The notes under the pieces were generated by a model. It was not told where the DNA came from, ran no database searches, and saw only the letters and a program-made list of their open reading frames with translations. Below, piece after piece: positions 8,785 through 19,395 of a stretch of DNA of 64,000 nt. This DNA comes from Prochlorococcus sp. AG-355-A09. Lineage in GTDB: Bacteria; Cyanobacteriota; Cyanobacteriia; PCC-6307; Cyanobiaceae. Position numbers and translations under genes: made by a program. The stretch covers positions 62,001 to 126,000 of the forward strand of contig QCDG01000002.1 in NCBI GenBank assembly GCA_003280995.1, written 5' to 3'. Every line of letters begins with the position of its first letter. The stretch's first letter is position 1.

Positions 8785-9452
8785 ATTCTTTTTAACAACT
8801 TAAAAAGATCCTCTGTTTTTTTAAGATCTTTTAAACCTGGAGATATTTCAATACTACTTGAGATATCTAATCCATCTGGTTTGAAGTCAGTGAGGATTTC
8901 ATCAATCCATTCAATTGATATTCCACCTGCCAACCACCATGGTTTGCTAAATTGCAAATTCTTTAAATAAATAGAATTTATTTTTTTCCCTGAACCTCCA
9001 TAAGTTTCTTTATTCCAAGAATCAAGTAGTATCGCATCTACAAAATCCTCAAAAGGTTTTATTTTATCTATGTCCTTTTCCGTTTTTATTCTGAAAGCCT
9101 TCCATAGGCCAATATTGGGAATTTTTTCCCTTATTTTTTTGCAATAATCAATATCTTCATCTCCATGTAATTGAATTATAGTTTCACTTGGGTTGCCTAG
9201 GAAGTTTTTGATAATTAAATCTATAGCACAATTTTGCACAACAGTTACTCTATCGATTTTTGGATGAAAAATTTCTAGGGTTTTAAATATTTTTTTCTTA
9301 ATTTCAGCTGATACATACCTTGGCGACTCTGCAACCGAAATAATGCCAATAGCATTCGCTCCTAATTTAGCGACTTGAAGAGCTTGTTCTTCAGAAGTTA
9401 ATCCACAAATTTTAACTAAAGGATTAGTCTTGGGCATATCATTATCCTGCAT
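8781..9452 (-). CDS. trpF: Phosphoribosylanthranilate isomerase
   Basis: 223 residues forming a (beta/alpha)8 barrel. It isomerises phosphoribosylanthranilate to CdRP in tryptophan synthesis. The catalytic cysteine is in Val-Lys-Ile-Cys-Gly-Leu-Thr near the N-terminus, and the general-acid aspartate is in Leu-Leu-Asp-Ser. Phosphate-binding segments Gly-Gly-Ser-Gly-Lys and Leu-Ala-Gly-Gly-Ile are both seen. An alternative start Met-Pro-Lys-Thr five codons in (9437) is equally reasonable. It stands alone on its strand; the other trp gene in view, trpA, is 30 kb away. Confidence 0.95.
   Translation of the reverse strand: MQDNDMPKTNPLVKICGLTSEEQALQVAKLGANAIGIISVAESPRYVSAEIKKKIFKTLEIFHPKIDRVTVVQNCAIDLIIKNFLGNPSETIIQLHGDEDIDYCKKIREKIPNIGLWKAFRIKTEKDIDKIKPFEDFVDAILLDSWNKETYGGSGKKINSIYLKNLQFSKPWWLAGGISIEWIDEILTDFKPDGLDISSSIEISPGLKDLKKTEDLFKLLKRI
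8787..8808. terminator. Bidirectional terminator hairpin at the folE/trpF junction
   Basis: A perfect 9-bp inverted repeat (TCTTTTTAA and TTAAAAAGA) with a CAAC loop starts 3 nt after the folE stop. It lies inside the last codons of trpF (Leu-Leu-Lys). Read in either direction the stem offers U-rich 3' arms, so it can end transcripts from both convergent genes. The short overlap of the genes leaves no other place for a terminator. Confidence 0.5.
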
Positions 9453-9492
9453 GTAAGATTAATATTATTGCTAAATATAGCGGAGATTATTT

Positions 9493-10716
9493 TTGAGAAG
9501 TTGGCAAATTTTTAAAATATGGGGAATTCCCTTTAAAGTTCATCCCTATTGGTTTGTTATTCTCTTTTTATTCTCATGGAGTATAAGTAATCAGGTCAAT
9601 TTATCTTCTGGCGACATCTACAATAATAAAGAAGCTTGGGTTATTGGGTTTTTAACTTCTTTTTTCTTATTATCTTCAATTATTTTTCATGAGGTTTTTC
9701 ATACTTTTGTTTCACTTAATCAGGGTGTAAAAATAAAAAAAATTACTTTTTATTTTTTAGGAGCAATTTTACAAATAGATAAGTATTGTCAAACTGCTTT
9801 AGGCAATATAAAAATTGCAATTGTTAGACCTCTTTTATGTTTTACTACAGCATCTATCTTACTTTTAATTAGTAATAACAGTGTATCTCAGGAACAAATA
9901 GCAATTAATGTAGTTTCAAGAGTAGGTATATTTAATTTATTCTTAGGCTTCTTAAATTTGATTCCAATTGGTTCTTTAGATGGAGGTAATTTATTAAAAA
10001 GTATTATTTGGCATTTCACAGGGAGCAAAAATAAAGGAAGAAATTTCCTCAACAAAGTAAATTTATTATTGTCTTTTTTTGTTTTATTTTTTGGGATAAT
10101 TTGTTTATTTAGATTTAACTTTTACTTTGGTTTTATTCTTTCTTTTTTGGGCTTGTTTGGAATTAATTCTTCAAAATCTGAAAGTCAATTTTTTAAAATT
10201 GAAAACATAATTAAATTTAGTAAAGTTTCTGAGATCAAATTAAAACCTTTGAGGAAAATTGAATACGATTCAAATTTCTCAGAATTAAATAAGTTAATAA
10301 AAAATAAGAAGGATGCATCGGATAAATATTTTTTTGTTACGAATAATGGTAGATGGACCGGTTATGTTGATGAGAATATTTTAAAAACTGTTTCCTTAAA
10401 AAAATGGGAACGGAACTTTGTTGGAGATTTCAAGAAACCAATTGATAGTTTTGAAAGTGTATCTTATGACGATAAATTATGGATAACTATAGATAAACTT
10501 GAAGAAACAAATGAAGGTCTTTTATTGGTTCTCAATGCTGCAGATATCCCTTTGGGGATAATTGATCGGTCAAAAATAGGAAACTTTGTATTGAATAAAT
10601 TAGGTTTTAATTTGCCTTCAGATATTGTTAATAAATTAAACTTTAAAAATAATTATCCCTTGGGAATTGAATTGCCTAGAATAATCAATTCAATGAAGCA
10701 GAAAGGAGATCTTTAA
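9493..10716 (+). CDS. Membrane site-2-type zinc metalloprotease (M50) with C-terminal CBS-like region
   Basis: 407 residues from a TTG start. Several membrane segments fill residues 15-220. The zinc motif His66-Glu67-Val-Phe-His70 sits in a membrane helix, and the third ligand lies in Asn-Leu-Ile-Pro-Ile-Gly-Ser-Leu-Asp163-Gly-Gly, the standard M50 pair. Residues from about 240 on form a soluble part resembling a CBS pair (Tyr-Phe-Phe-Val-Thr-Asn-Asn-Gly strand and a second Leu-Leu-Leu-Val-Leu-Asn strand). Such proteins cut membrane-bound substrates, often anti-sigma factors; the target here is unknown. It is divergent from trpF, with a 40-nt gap. Confidence 0.88.
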   Translation: MRSWQIFKIWGIPFKVHPYWFVILFLFSWSISNQVNLSSGDIYNNKEAWVIGFLTSFFLLSSIIFHEVFHTFVSLNQGVKIKKITFYFLGAILQIDKYCQTALGNIKIAIVRPLLCFTTASILLLISNNSVSQEQIAINVVSRVGIFNLFLGFLNLIPIGSLDGGNLLKSIIWHFTGSKNKGRNFLNKVNLLLSFFVLFFGIICLFRFNFYFGFILSFLGLFGINSSKSESQFFKIENIIKFSKVSEIKLKPLRKIEYDSNFSELNKLIKNKKDASDKYFFVTNNGRWTGYVDENILKTVSLKKWERNFVGDFKKPIDSFESVSYDDKLWITIDKLEETNEGLLLVLNAADIPLGIIDRSKIGNFVLNKLGFNLPSDIVNKLNFKNNYPLGIELPRIINSMKQKGDL

Positions 10717-10738
10717 TAATTCTTGTAATTAAAATTTT

Positions 10739-11467
10739 CTATTTTTTATAATCTATGACAATATTTTTGAAATTTATATTTGATTTATTTATCTGGAATG
10801 AATTTCTCAAATGTTGAACTATTTCATCATTTGTTAGTTTTAAATTTACTTTTGGCGGAGCTTCTTCTTTGAATAATTTGAACCACAAATCTCTTGAAGG
10901 ATTTGTTTGGATTTCTCCATGTTGAAGGAATGCACCTTTTTTACGAAATTGAGCACTGCCGATTCTCTTAAACCCATCCTGATCAACTAAATCGGAAATT
11001 AATGAAGTTCCAAAACAATTTGTTTTAATGCTTGATTTTCGTGAATTTCCATATTGTAAGTTTAGACCTAATTCTCTAAAACTTTTAATTAACCAGTTAT
11101 TAACCATTTCATAACTTAATACTTTATAGTAAGTTTTTTTAAATGTTAATGCATATGTTATGCCTCCTGAATGCAGAACAGCACCCCCTCCTGAGGGACG
11201 TCTAACAATATTAATTTCCCCATTTGATAATAATTTTTTCCAATGAAGGGGAATTTCCTTTTGGTGATAGCCAATTGAGAGCCAATCCCCAGTCCAATAG
11301 TAGAACCTCAATGTGAGAATTATTTCAGGATTCGAAATTGTCTGATCTAAAGAATTTAAATCTAATGCCATTTGATCAAATCCAGGTAAATTACTTGTTG
11401 AAAAAATTAAAGCCTGATTTTCAATTCCCAAAATTAACTTTGTAGGTTTATTTATGATAATTTTCAA
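10739..11467 (-). CDS. Lipoate-protein ligase A / octanoyltransferase-like protein
   Basis: 242 residues with a TTG start. The lipoate/biotin ligase core is recognised by Met-Ala-Leu-Asp near residue 32, and the substrate loop [14 protein letters not shown]. It also has a Phe-Gly-Thr-Ser-Leu and a Lys of the Gly-Ser-Ala-Gln-Phe-Arg-Lys strand. The family attaches lipoyl or octanoyl groups to E2 and H proteins. No accessory C-terminal domain is present. A start at the internal Met-Ala-Leu-Asp is possible. It may be a transferase rather than a true ligase; sequence cannot decide. Confidence 0.8.
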   Translation of the reverse strand: MKIIINKPTKLILGIENQALIFSTSNLPGFDQMALDLNSLDQTISNPEIILTLRFYYWTGDWLSIGYHQKEIPLHWKKLLSNGEINIVRRPSGGGAVLHSGGITYALTFKKTYYKVLSYEMVNNWLIKSFRELGLNLQYGNSRKSSIKTNCFGTSLISDLVDQDGFKRIGSAQFRKKGAFLQHGEIQTNPSRDLWFKLFKEEAPPKVNLKLTNDEIVQHLRNSFQINKSNINFKNIVIDYKK

Positions 11468-11568
11468 TAAATTTTTTCTTTCAATTTGTTAATTACGTAA
11501 CATCATTTTGTAATAGTGTTTCAAATCTTCTCTTTTCGGTGGAGAATATAGAAAATAATTTTTTTACC

Positions 11569-11673
11569 ATGGAGCCAACTCAAACAATAAATCTTATTGC
11601 ATTAAGCCTCATAGTTGTTATGCATGCAGGAGTTTTAGCATTAAGACTAGGAATTAGTTTAGGTAGGAACTAA
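11569..11673 (+). CDS. psaM: Photosystem I reaction centre subunit XII (PsaM)
   Basis: A 34-codon gene beginning Met-Glu-Pro-Thr-Gln-Thr-Ile and ending Ser-Leu-Gly-Arg-Asn. The protein is one membrane helix ([16 protein letters not shown]) followed by Arg-Leu-Gly, which is the PsaM pattern. PsaM lies at the monomer interface of trimeric photosystem I in the thylakoid membrane. A GGTGGAG stretch at 11539 is too far upstream to be its ribosome site. It stands as its own short unit between the lipoate-ligase-like gene (divergent) and a small membrane protein. Confidence 0.93.
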   Translation: MEPTQTINLIALSLIVVMHAGVLALRLGISLGRN

Positions 11674-11758
11674 AATCTATTAGAAAATTTAAAATTTATA
11701 AGGTAATAATAAAGTAAGACTGAATTGATTTATTCAGTAAAAATATCAAGTACTTAAT

Positions 11759-12106
11759 TTGTCAAAATCTTTTTATAAAAATAGTATTTTCTACAAAAAA
11801 TATTTAGGGTCTGTATTTATAAAAAGACAACAGAAAGAGGATAATTTTGTATCATTGATTTTTTTAATTATAAAAATTAGCTTTTCCCTTTTAGCAATAA
11901 TAAGCCTGATTAAGCTTGGCTATAGTTCTAAAGTGAGGTTTACCAGATTAAGGGAAATTGAAGAATCATTTTTATACGAAAAATATAGATTTAATTTTTT
12001 AACAGATAAGTTTGATGATTTATTTTCTTCTGAAGGTGAGCAAAGATTTATGAAGGATCAGGATCAAATAATTTCTAGGGACATTATCAGAGTAATATGG
12101 CGTTGA
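11759..12106 (+). CDS. Small single-pass membrane protein, unknown function
   Basis: 115 residues from a TTG start. I do not recognise a family. A basic N-terminal region with many Lys and Tyr (1-28) precedes one hydrophobic helix (about 30-54, Ser-Leu-Ile-Phe-Leu-Ile-Ile-Lys-Ile). A charged, probably helical tail follows (Arg-Leu-Arg-Glu-Ile-Glu-Glu-Ser-Phe). The layout resembles small division or assembly factors of the FtsB/DivIC kind, but that is only shape. It lies between psaM and por, 48 nt before por, and may be cotranscribed with por. Confidence 0.7.
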   Translation: MSKSFYKNSIFYKKYLGSVFIKRQQKEDNFVSLIFLIIKISFSLLAIISLIKLGYSSKVRFTRLREIEESFLYEKYRFNFLTDKFDDLFSSEGEQRFMKDQDQIISRDIIRVIWR

Positions 12107-12154
12107 TAAGGATGATCTTGAATCATTCTGTTTTTTATTTTTCAATTAACTTTT

Positions 12155-13153
12155 TTGCTAGTGAGTAAGAACATTAAGGGTTTAGTCCTAATAACAGGAA
12201 CAACTTCGGGAGTTGGATTAAATACTCTAAAACCTCTATTAAGATTTGGATGGGAGGTTATAGCAGTTAATCGATCAAATAAAAGAGCTATAAAAATAGC
12301 TGAGGAATTCTTGACAAAAGAGGAAGTTAAAAATGTCCAATTTATAGAAATAGATCTTTCTAACTTGGATGATGTGAGAAAAGGTTGCGATGAAATATTA
12401 GAAAGATTTAATAAGCCAATAAATTCACTTATTTGTAATGCAGCAGTTTACAAACCGCGACTAAAAAGGCCTGAAAGGTCTTCTCAGGGGTTTGAAAACT
12501 CTATGGCAGTAAATCATTTTGGGCATTTTCTTATGATAAACCTACTTATGGAAAATATTTTATCTTCTGAAAGAGAAATTGTTTTAAATGGCAAAACAAC
12601 TGTATTCAAGCCAAGAATTACAGTATTAGGAACTGTTACGGCTAATTATTCAGAACTTGGAGGAAGGATCCCCATCCCTGCCCCAGCTGATTTGGGAGAT
12701 TTAGCAGGATTCAAAAATGGTTTTTTATCTCCCATAAGTATGGCGAATGGAAAGAAATTTAAACCTGGTAAGGCTTATAAGGATAGTAAACTTTGTAATA
12801 TGGTGACCGTTCAGGAATTATCAAAAAGATATCCTGCTGAGAATATTATTGTAAATTCTCTATATCCTGGATGTGTTGCTGATACAAAACTTTTTAGAGA
12901 TACACCTTGGTTATTTAGATTCCTTTTCCCGATATTTCAAAAATTTATAACAAAAGGATATGTTTCACAAAGACTGGCAGGAGAGAGGGTTGCTCAAGTG
13001 GCAACTTATAAAGAATTTGCTAAACCATCAGTCCATTGGAGCTGGGGAAATCGTCAGAAAACTGGCAGAAAAGCTTTTTCTCAAAAGTTGTCAAAAAGAA
13101 TAATTGATACGAAGACCTCTCAACAAACTTATGATTTAACAAGCCAATTGGTT

Positions 13154-13165
<12 letters not shown>
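12155..13165 (+). CDS. por: Light-dependent protochlorophyllide oxidoreductase
   Basis: 336 residues, an SDR-family enzyme that reduces protochlorophyllide to chlorophyllide using NADPH and light. The cofactor loop Thr-Gly-Thr-Thr-Ser-Gly-Val-Gly is at 14-21, Asn-Ala-Ala-Val near 95, and the catalytic Tyr208 and Lys212 in Tyr-Lys-Asp-Ser-Lys. The POR-specific insert after Tyr-Ser-Glu-Leu-Gly-Gly and the conserved Cys in Tyr-Pro-Gly-Cys are present. Start is TTG at 12155; GTG two codons later is also possible. It is convergent with chlL, the iron-protein subunit of the light-independent enzyme for the same reaction. Confidence 0.96.
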
Positions 13166-14059
<894 letters not shown>

Positions 14060-14109
14060 TTAAAGCTTAAAACACATTATTATTTATATTCTTGCAGCGC
14101 AAATACACA

Positions 14110-14166
14110 TGAAATATGTTTCTAAACAAATATGTATTTAATTGTATTAAAAGTGTGAAATATGTT
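14110..14166. repeat. Pair of 11-bp direct repeats upstream of chlL
   Basis: The word TGAAATATGTT occurs at 14110-14120 and again at 14156-14166 in the 189-nt space between chlB and chlL. The start-to-start distance is 46 bp. The gap is otherwise A/T-rich with no open frame. Spaced repeats ahead of a regulated gene can be regulator sites, but in DNA of this composition an 11-mer repeat may arise by chance. Confidence 0.35.
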
Positions 14167-14248
14167 CTTATAACTGAATTTTTAGGATTAAATCTATTAG
14201 ATTATGAGTGAAAATACTCATGACTTAATTTTATTTAATTAGTAAAAA

Positions 14249-15820
14249 TTAACTGAAATATGCTTTAGCATCGTAAAGAGTTTCATCGCTTATCTCTGGA
14301 ATTCCTCTCAAGATTGCATATTTTTCAGTATTTGTTTTAACTTTACCTCTTACAAAAAACGGAACTTTTGTTAATTCAGCTCTACCAGATTCAGTCCAGA
14401 TAATTCCTTCTTTACTATTTTTTTCTTTTTTTTCGTCAGAATTTAAAATGTTATTCTTGTTTGTCGCTGTATGTCCTAAATGGCTTTGATGACCATCAAC
14501 AAACTCAAAGTCATGTTTGAACATATCAATAAGATGCTCTTCTAAGCCCATCATTAGGGGATGCACCCAGTCATCAAAAATCACATTTGCTCCCTCCCAG
14601 CCCATTTGAGGGCTATATCTTGCAGGAACATCTTGAACATGCATTGGTGTACTTATTACTGAACATGGAATACCGAGCCTTTTTGCACTATGCCTTTCCA
14701 TTTGAGTCCCTAAAACTAGTTCAGGGGCGGCTTTCTTCATAGCATCCTCAACTTCTAGATAATTGTTGGTTATCAGAGCTTCTACATTTAGATCTTTTGC
14801 AGTTGCTCTTACCTGTCTTGCCATTTCCCTACTGTATGTACCAAGACCAACTACTTCAAAACCCAATTCCTCTTTGGCAATTTTTGCAGCCGCGATTGCA
14901 TGTGTTCCATCACCAAAAATAAAAACCCTTTTGCCAGTTAAGTAATTAGAGTCAACTGATTTTGAGTACCAAGGAAGTTTTGACTTGTTTTCTAATTCTT
15001 CTTTATTAGTCAAAGGGAGATCCAACTTGTTATGAACTTCATTGATAAATTCAATTGTATTTTTTATTCCAATTGGAATAGTATTTGTATATTCCATTCC
15101 AAAGTTCCGTCTAAGCCATTCACATGATGCTTCAGCAATTTCTTGATAAAGACAAATATTTACTTCAGCATCAATTAGCCTTTCAATATCATCAGGACTA
15201 GCGCCTAATGGAGCAACAACGTTTGTATCTATACCTTGTTCTGAGAGTATACGCTGGATTTCAATAACATCATCTCTGCATCTAAATCCCAGCAATGAAG
15301 GACCCAGTATATTGACTTTTGGTCTGCGACCTAACTCCTTCCACCTTAGAGGACTTATTTTTTCTGAAGAACTTACTTTCTCTTTCAAAAGAGTTCTTGT
15401 TAATTGATAAAAGGTTTCTGAAGCTCCCCAATTTTCTTTCTTGCTATAAGCAGGTAATTCAAGATTAACAATTGGCATATCAAATCCCATCCCTTTTGCG
15501 AGGGCTCCAGGTTGGTCTTGGATTAGTTCGGCTGTACAACTTTCTCCAACTAAAAGAGTTTTTGGTTTAAATCGTTCTACGGCTTCCTTAATATTTTTCT
15601 TCACTAATTCTGCTGTATCTCCTCCTAGATCTCTAGCCTGAAAAGTTGTATATGTAACTGGCGGCCTTTGCCCTCTCCTTTCAATCATTGTAAAAAGAAG
15701 ATCTGCATATGTATCTCCTTGAGGGGCATGAAGCACATAATGTATATCTTTCATTGAAGAGGCAATTCGCATCGCACCAACATGTGGCGGTCCTTCATAT
15801 GTCCATAGAGTTAATTCCAT
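14249..15820 (-). CDS. chlB: Light-independent protochlorophyllide reductase subunit B
   Basis: 523 residues. With ChlN it forms the catalytic heterotetramer that reduces protochlorophyllide in the dark. Asp36, the unusual aspartate ligand of the NB 4Fe-4S cluster, is present in Pro-Gln-Gly-Asp. Other NifK-like segments include Gly-Glu-Ser-Cys-Thr-Ala-Glu-Leu and Gly-Pro-Ser-Leu-Leu-Gly-Phe. The C-terminal small domain (after a charged Asn/Glu/Lys linker near 455-475) contains Trp-Thr-Glu-Ser-Gly-Arg-Ala-Glu-Leu, normal for ChlB. It begins 5 nt after chlN, so the two are translated from one mRNA. Confidence 0.97.
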   Translation of the reverse strand: MELTLWTYEGPPHVGAMRIASSMKDIHYVLHAPQGDTYADLLFTMIERRGQRPPVTYTTFQARDLGGDTAELVKKNIKEAVERFKPKTLLVGESCTAELIQDQPGALAKGMGFDMPIVNLELPAYSKKENWGASETFYQLTRTLLKEKVSSSEKISPLRWKELGRRPKVNILGPSLLGFRCRDDVIEIQRILSEQGIDTNVVAPLGASPDDIERLIDAEVNICLYQEIAEASCEWLRRNFGMEYTNTIPIGIKNTIEFINEVHNKLDLPLTNKEELENKSKLPWYSKSVDSNYLTGKRVFIFGDGTHAIAAAKIAKEELGFEVVGLGTYSREMARQVRATAKDLNVEALITNNYLEVEDAMKKAAPELVLGTQMERHSAKRLGIPCSVISTPMHVQDVPARYSPQMGWEGANVIFDDWVHPLMMGLEEHLIDMFKHDFEFVDGHQSHLGHTATNKNNILNSDEKKEKNSKEGIIWTESGRAELTKVPFFVRGKVKTNTEKYAILRGIPEISDETLYDAKAYFS

Positions 15821-15825
15821 ATTTT

Positions 15826-17091
<1,266 letters not shown>

Positions 17092-17239
17092 TCAAGAGCT
17101 TATATTTCAAGCTTGCATAAACTTTTTAATTTAAGAAAGTAATTAATAAGTTCTCTTACAAAATGAACACATTTAAAAAACTTATATGAATGTTTAAATA
17201 CTTAAATGAGAATTATGAAAATTATTTTTAGTGTATATT

Positions 17240-17608
17240 CTAATTTCTATAGAAGGAATTTCCTTGACTTGTTTTTGAAAGCTTCCATACATTTCTAGCT
17301 ATTTTCGTAGCCAATAATCCTGCTCTTTCTAACTTAGATTTTCCTGGCTTAGCTCCAATTAGGGCTGTCACTTCTGAAGTGGTCAAAGGGGCTCCAGTAT
17401 TTATAGCTAATTGGGTTAACTCCAATCTATTTCTAAGGTTTTTAAGATTAACTTTCTCAATTTTATCTTCTTCTAACCAGCTAAAAGATGGGTCTTTCTG
17501 AGATAGTTTTTGCATCAAGCTTAGGCTAACTAATCCAAGAGTTTGATCAGGAGTTAATTCTTTTTCAGTACCAGAAACATTTGGTTCTTTTTTTTGAGAA
17601 GTTCCCAT
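17240..17608 (-). CDS. Conserved-looking small soluble protein, unknown, divergent from csoS1D
   Basis: 122 residues with no signal peptide or membrane segment. I do not recognise the family. The first 25 residues are polar. A helical middle ([13 protein letters not shown]) is followed by a second part with [16 protein letters not shown] and a basic tail (Ala-Thr-Lys-Ile-Ala-Arg-Asn-Val-Trp), which could be a small DNA- or RNA-binding helical fold. It is transcribed away from csoS1D with 97 nt between starts, and its stop lies 157 nt from chlN. A carboxysome or chlorophyll role is only suggested by place. Confidence 0.75.
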   Translation of the reverse strand: MGTSQKKEPNVSGTEKELTPDQTLGLVSLSLMQKLSQKDPSFSWLEEDKIEKVNLKNLRNRLELTQLAINTGAPLTTSEVTALIGAKPGKSKLERAGLLATKIARNVWKLSKTSQGNSFYRN

Positions 17609-17705
17609 AAAAATGCATATCTTTTACTTGAAGTTATCGTTTTGTGGTAAGCATGCAAGTAAATTTAATAGAAAAAATGAACCATTATCCGTTATAGTCG
17701 CCTCA

Positions 17706-18476
17706 ATGGAACCAACTTCTAGCTTAAACAGAGGGGAACGAAAAAAAGGGAGTTCTCTAGTCACAGGATCTGAGGTGCAATCTCAGACCAGTGGTGCTAG
17801 CTGTTTTATTACTACCGATTCAGAAAAGTCTTTGGTATCCAGACAAGCAAGTCAAGTTGAACAAATTGAGTTAAGAACATATGTTTTTTTAGATTCTCTG
17901 CAACCTCAATTAGCCGCATATATGGGAACTGTTAGTAGAGGTTTTTTACCTATCCCTGGTGATTCATGTCTTTGGATGGAAGTTTCACCCGGCATGGCTG
18001 TTCATAGAGTCACAGATATTGCCCTAAAAGCAAGTAATGTAAGACTTGGTCAGATGATTGTTGAAAGAGCATTTGGATCTCTTGCTCTTTACCATAAAGA
18101 TCAAAGCACGGTTTTACATTCTGGAGATGTTGTTCTAGATGCTATTGGGAGCGAAGTTAGAAAAAGAACAAAACCTGCTACGAGTTGGACTGAAGTTATT
18201 CGAGCAATTACTCCAGATCATGCTGTTTTAATAAATAGACAAAACAGAAGTGGATCAATGATTCAATCTGGAATGAGCATGTTTATATTAGAAACTGAAC
18301 CAGCTGGTTATGTTTTAAAAGCAGCTAATGAAGCTGAAAAGGCATCTAATATAACTGTTGTTGATGTTAAGGCAGTTGGAGCTTTTGGTAGATTAACTCT
18401 CGCCGGGAAAGAAGGGGATGTAGAAGAGGCTGCAGCTGCTGCTATAAGAGCAATTGAAGAGATTTCGAATTATTGA
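17706..18476 (+). CDS. csoS1D: Tandem-BMC carboxysome shell protein CsoS1D
   Basis: I choose the ATG at 17706 (Met-Glu-Pro-Thr-Ser-Ser, 256 residues). An ATG at 17613 would run to within 4 nt of the divergent gene and add a Cys/Lys-rich stretch unlike the family. About 50 polar residues precede two BMC domains in tandem (about 50-150 and 155-256). The second domain ends with the familiar [10 protein letters not shown] and Ala-Ala-Ala-Ala-Ile-Arg-Ala-Ile. CsoS1D forms stacked pseudohexameric trimers with a gated pore, thought to pass larger metabolites such as RuBP. It is separated from csoS1 by rdgB on the opposite strand. Confidence 0.95.
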   Translation: MEPTSSLNRGERKKGSSLVTGSEVQSQTSGASCFITTDSEKSLVSRQASQVEQIELRTYVFLDSLQPQLAAYMGTVSRGFLPIPGDSCLWMEVSPGMAVHRVTDIALKASNVRLGQMIVERAFGSLALYHKDQSTVLHSGDVVLDAIGSEVRKRTKPATSWTEVIRAITPDHAVLINRQNRSGSMIQSGMSMFILETEPAGYVLKAANEAEKASNITVVDVKAVGAFGRLTLAGKEGDVEEAAAAAIRAIEEISNY

Positions 18477-18483
18477 GAATTTT

Positions 18484-19068
18484 TTAACTCAAACCTATCT
18501 CTTTTTTTAAAAAAGGTGACATAATTTTTGCAGCTTTACCTCTACTACCTAATTTATTTAGTTGTGATTGTGAGAGCTCACCGTAAACACAGTTAGCCTC
18601 TTTTACCCAAAAAATAGATTCGAATTCCCCATTTGGATATTTGGGGTTCTTAAGAATTTCTCCCCAGCATATTCCTGTTGTATCTTTAACTAAGTTTCCT
18701 AAGGGATCGCACAAAACCATACAACTTATAAATCTTGCACTCCTATAAGGGCTATCAGAAAGTTCATTAATTAATTTTTTAATTTTTTCATCATTATTTT
18801 TGGCATATCTAGCAGAATAAATTCCTGGTCGACCATCTAAAACATCTACTTCAAGACCCGAGTCATCAGCTAATGCCCAAGTTTTAGTCTCTAAAGCAGC
18901 TGCTTTTGCTTTTAGAAGTGCATTCTCAAAATATGTGTTTCCAGTCTCTTCAACATTTAAATATTCTGGTTGCTTCTCAACCTTTAAAGATAAAACATCC
19001 AGCATCTCTGAAATCTCAGATACTTTCCTTTGATTGCCACTCGCAATAGTTAGAACTGGAAGGTTCAA
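18484..19068 (-). CDS. rdgB: XTP/dITP diphosphatase (Ham1/RdgB family)
   Basis: 194 residues from a TTG start. It hydrolyses non-canonical purine nucleoside triphosphates such as dITP and XTP to monophosphates, keeping them out of DNA. Motifs are the N-terminal Ala-Ser-Gly-Asn-Gln-Arg-Lys (family T/S-x-N-x-x-K), Glu-Thr-Gly-Asn-Thr-Tyr-Phe-Glu-Asn-Ala, Ala-Asp-Asp-Ser-Gly-Leu-Glu-Val, Gly-Arg-Pro-Gly-Ile-Tyr-Ser-Ala-Arg-Tyr, and Ser-Arg-Gly-Lys-Ala near the C-terminus. It lies on the minus strand inside the carboxysome region, 7 nt from the csoS1D stop, with no functional link to CO2 fixation. Confidence 0.93.
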   Translation of the reverse strand: MNLPVLTIASGNQRKVSEISEMLDVLSLKVEKQPEYLNVEETGNTYFENALLKAKAAALETKTWALADDSGLEVDVLDGRPGIYSARYAKNNDEKIKKLINELSDSPYRSARFISCMVLCDPLGNLVKDTTGICWGEILKNPKYPNGEFESIFWVKEANCVYGELSQSQLNKLGSRGKAAKIMSPFLKKEIGLS

Positions 19069-19116
19069 AATAACTAATAAATTTATTGTGAATATTATCT
19101 TACTTCAAAGCTTGAT

Positions 19117-19171
19117 ACGGAGACAGGAAAGGTTGAACATTCCACACCTGTGTAGACAGGGCCTGCCTCGT
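19117..19171. ncRNA. Candidate structured RNA element between rdgB and csoS1
   Basis: Within the 327-nt gene-free gap 19069-19395, this stretch is clearly richer in G+C than its surroundings. Arms 19117-19127 and 19162-19171 pair over ten positions with one bulged base and one A-C mismatch that becomes a G-U pair on the minus strand. Inside, two hairpins compete for 19147-19149: CCTGT/ACAGG with a 4-nt loop (19147-19160), and a 6-bp stem around a 7-nt loop (19130-19149). This may be a small RNA, or the 5' leader of rdgB read leftward. I cannot assign it to a named family. Confidence 0.4.
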
Positions 19172-19377
19172 ACGGAAATAACATAATGTAAATTTTTTCT
19201 TAACACAACAGTATGTTTTGATGCACTAACTAATTTGCATAAGTATTGACATATCAATAGTACCAAGGGTGATAAGTTTAACTTATGAATGATAGAAAAA
19301 ACATTAATGGAGATTTTGTAGAAAACGCTTGACTTATAAGTACTTAATGAAGCATTCTTCGAATTGAACATTCCACA
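19133..19377. repeat. 14-bp direct repeat flanking the csoS1 promoter region
   Basis: TTGAACATTCCACA occurs at 19133-19146, within the structured element, and again exactly at 19364-19377, 18 nt before the csoS1 start codon. The copies are 231 bp apart start to start. An exact 14-mer containing CATTCCACA is unlikely by chance in this composition. It may be a regulator or RNA-binding site, or the relic of a duplication. Confidence 0.6.
19246..19276 (+). promoter_or_regulatory. Possible sigma-70 promoter for the csoS1 operon
   Basis: TTGACA at 19246-19251 matches the -35 consensus. A GATAAG at 19271-19276 is a partial -10 match at a long 19-nt spacing. This would start transcription about 110 nt before csoS1. 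A second TTGACT at 19329 has no good -10 partner. Weak evidence, offered because no other consensus -35 is seen in the gap. Confidence 0.3.
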
Positions 19378-19395
19378 TTTAGTATTTAGTAGACA

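Noticed and set aside
19105..19371. 88-residue open frame on the minus strand between rdgB and csoS1
   Set aside because: It crosses the structured element and both copies of the 14-bp repeat, has odd Cys/Lys/Leu composition, and resembles no protein; the region is better explained as regulatory.
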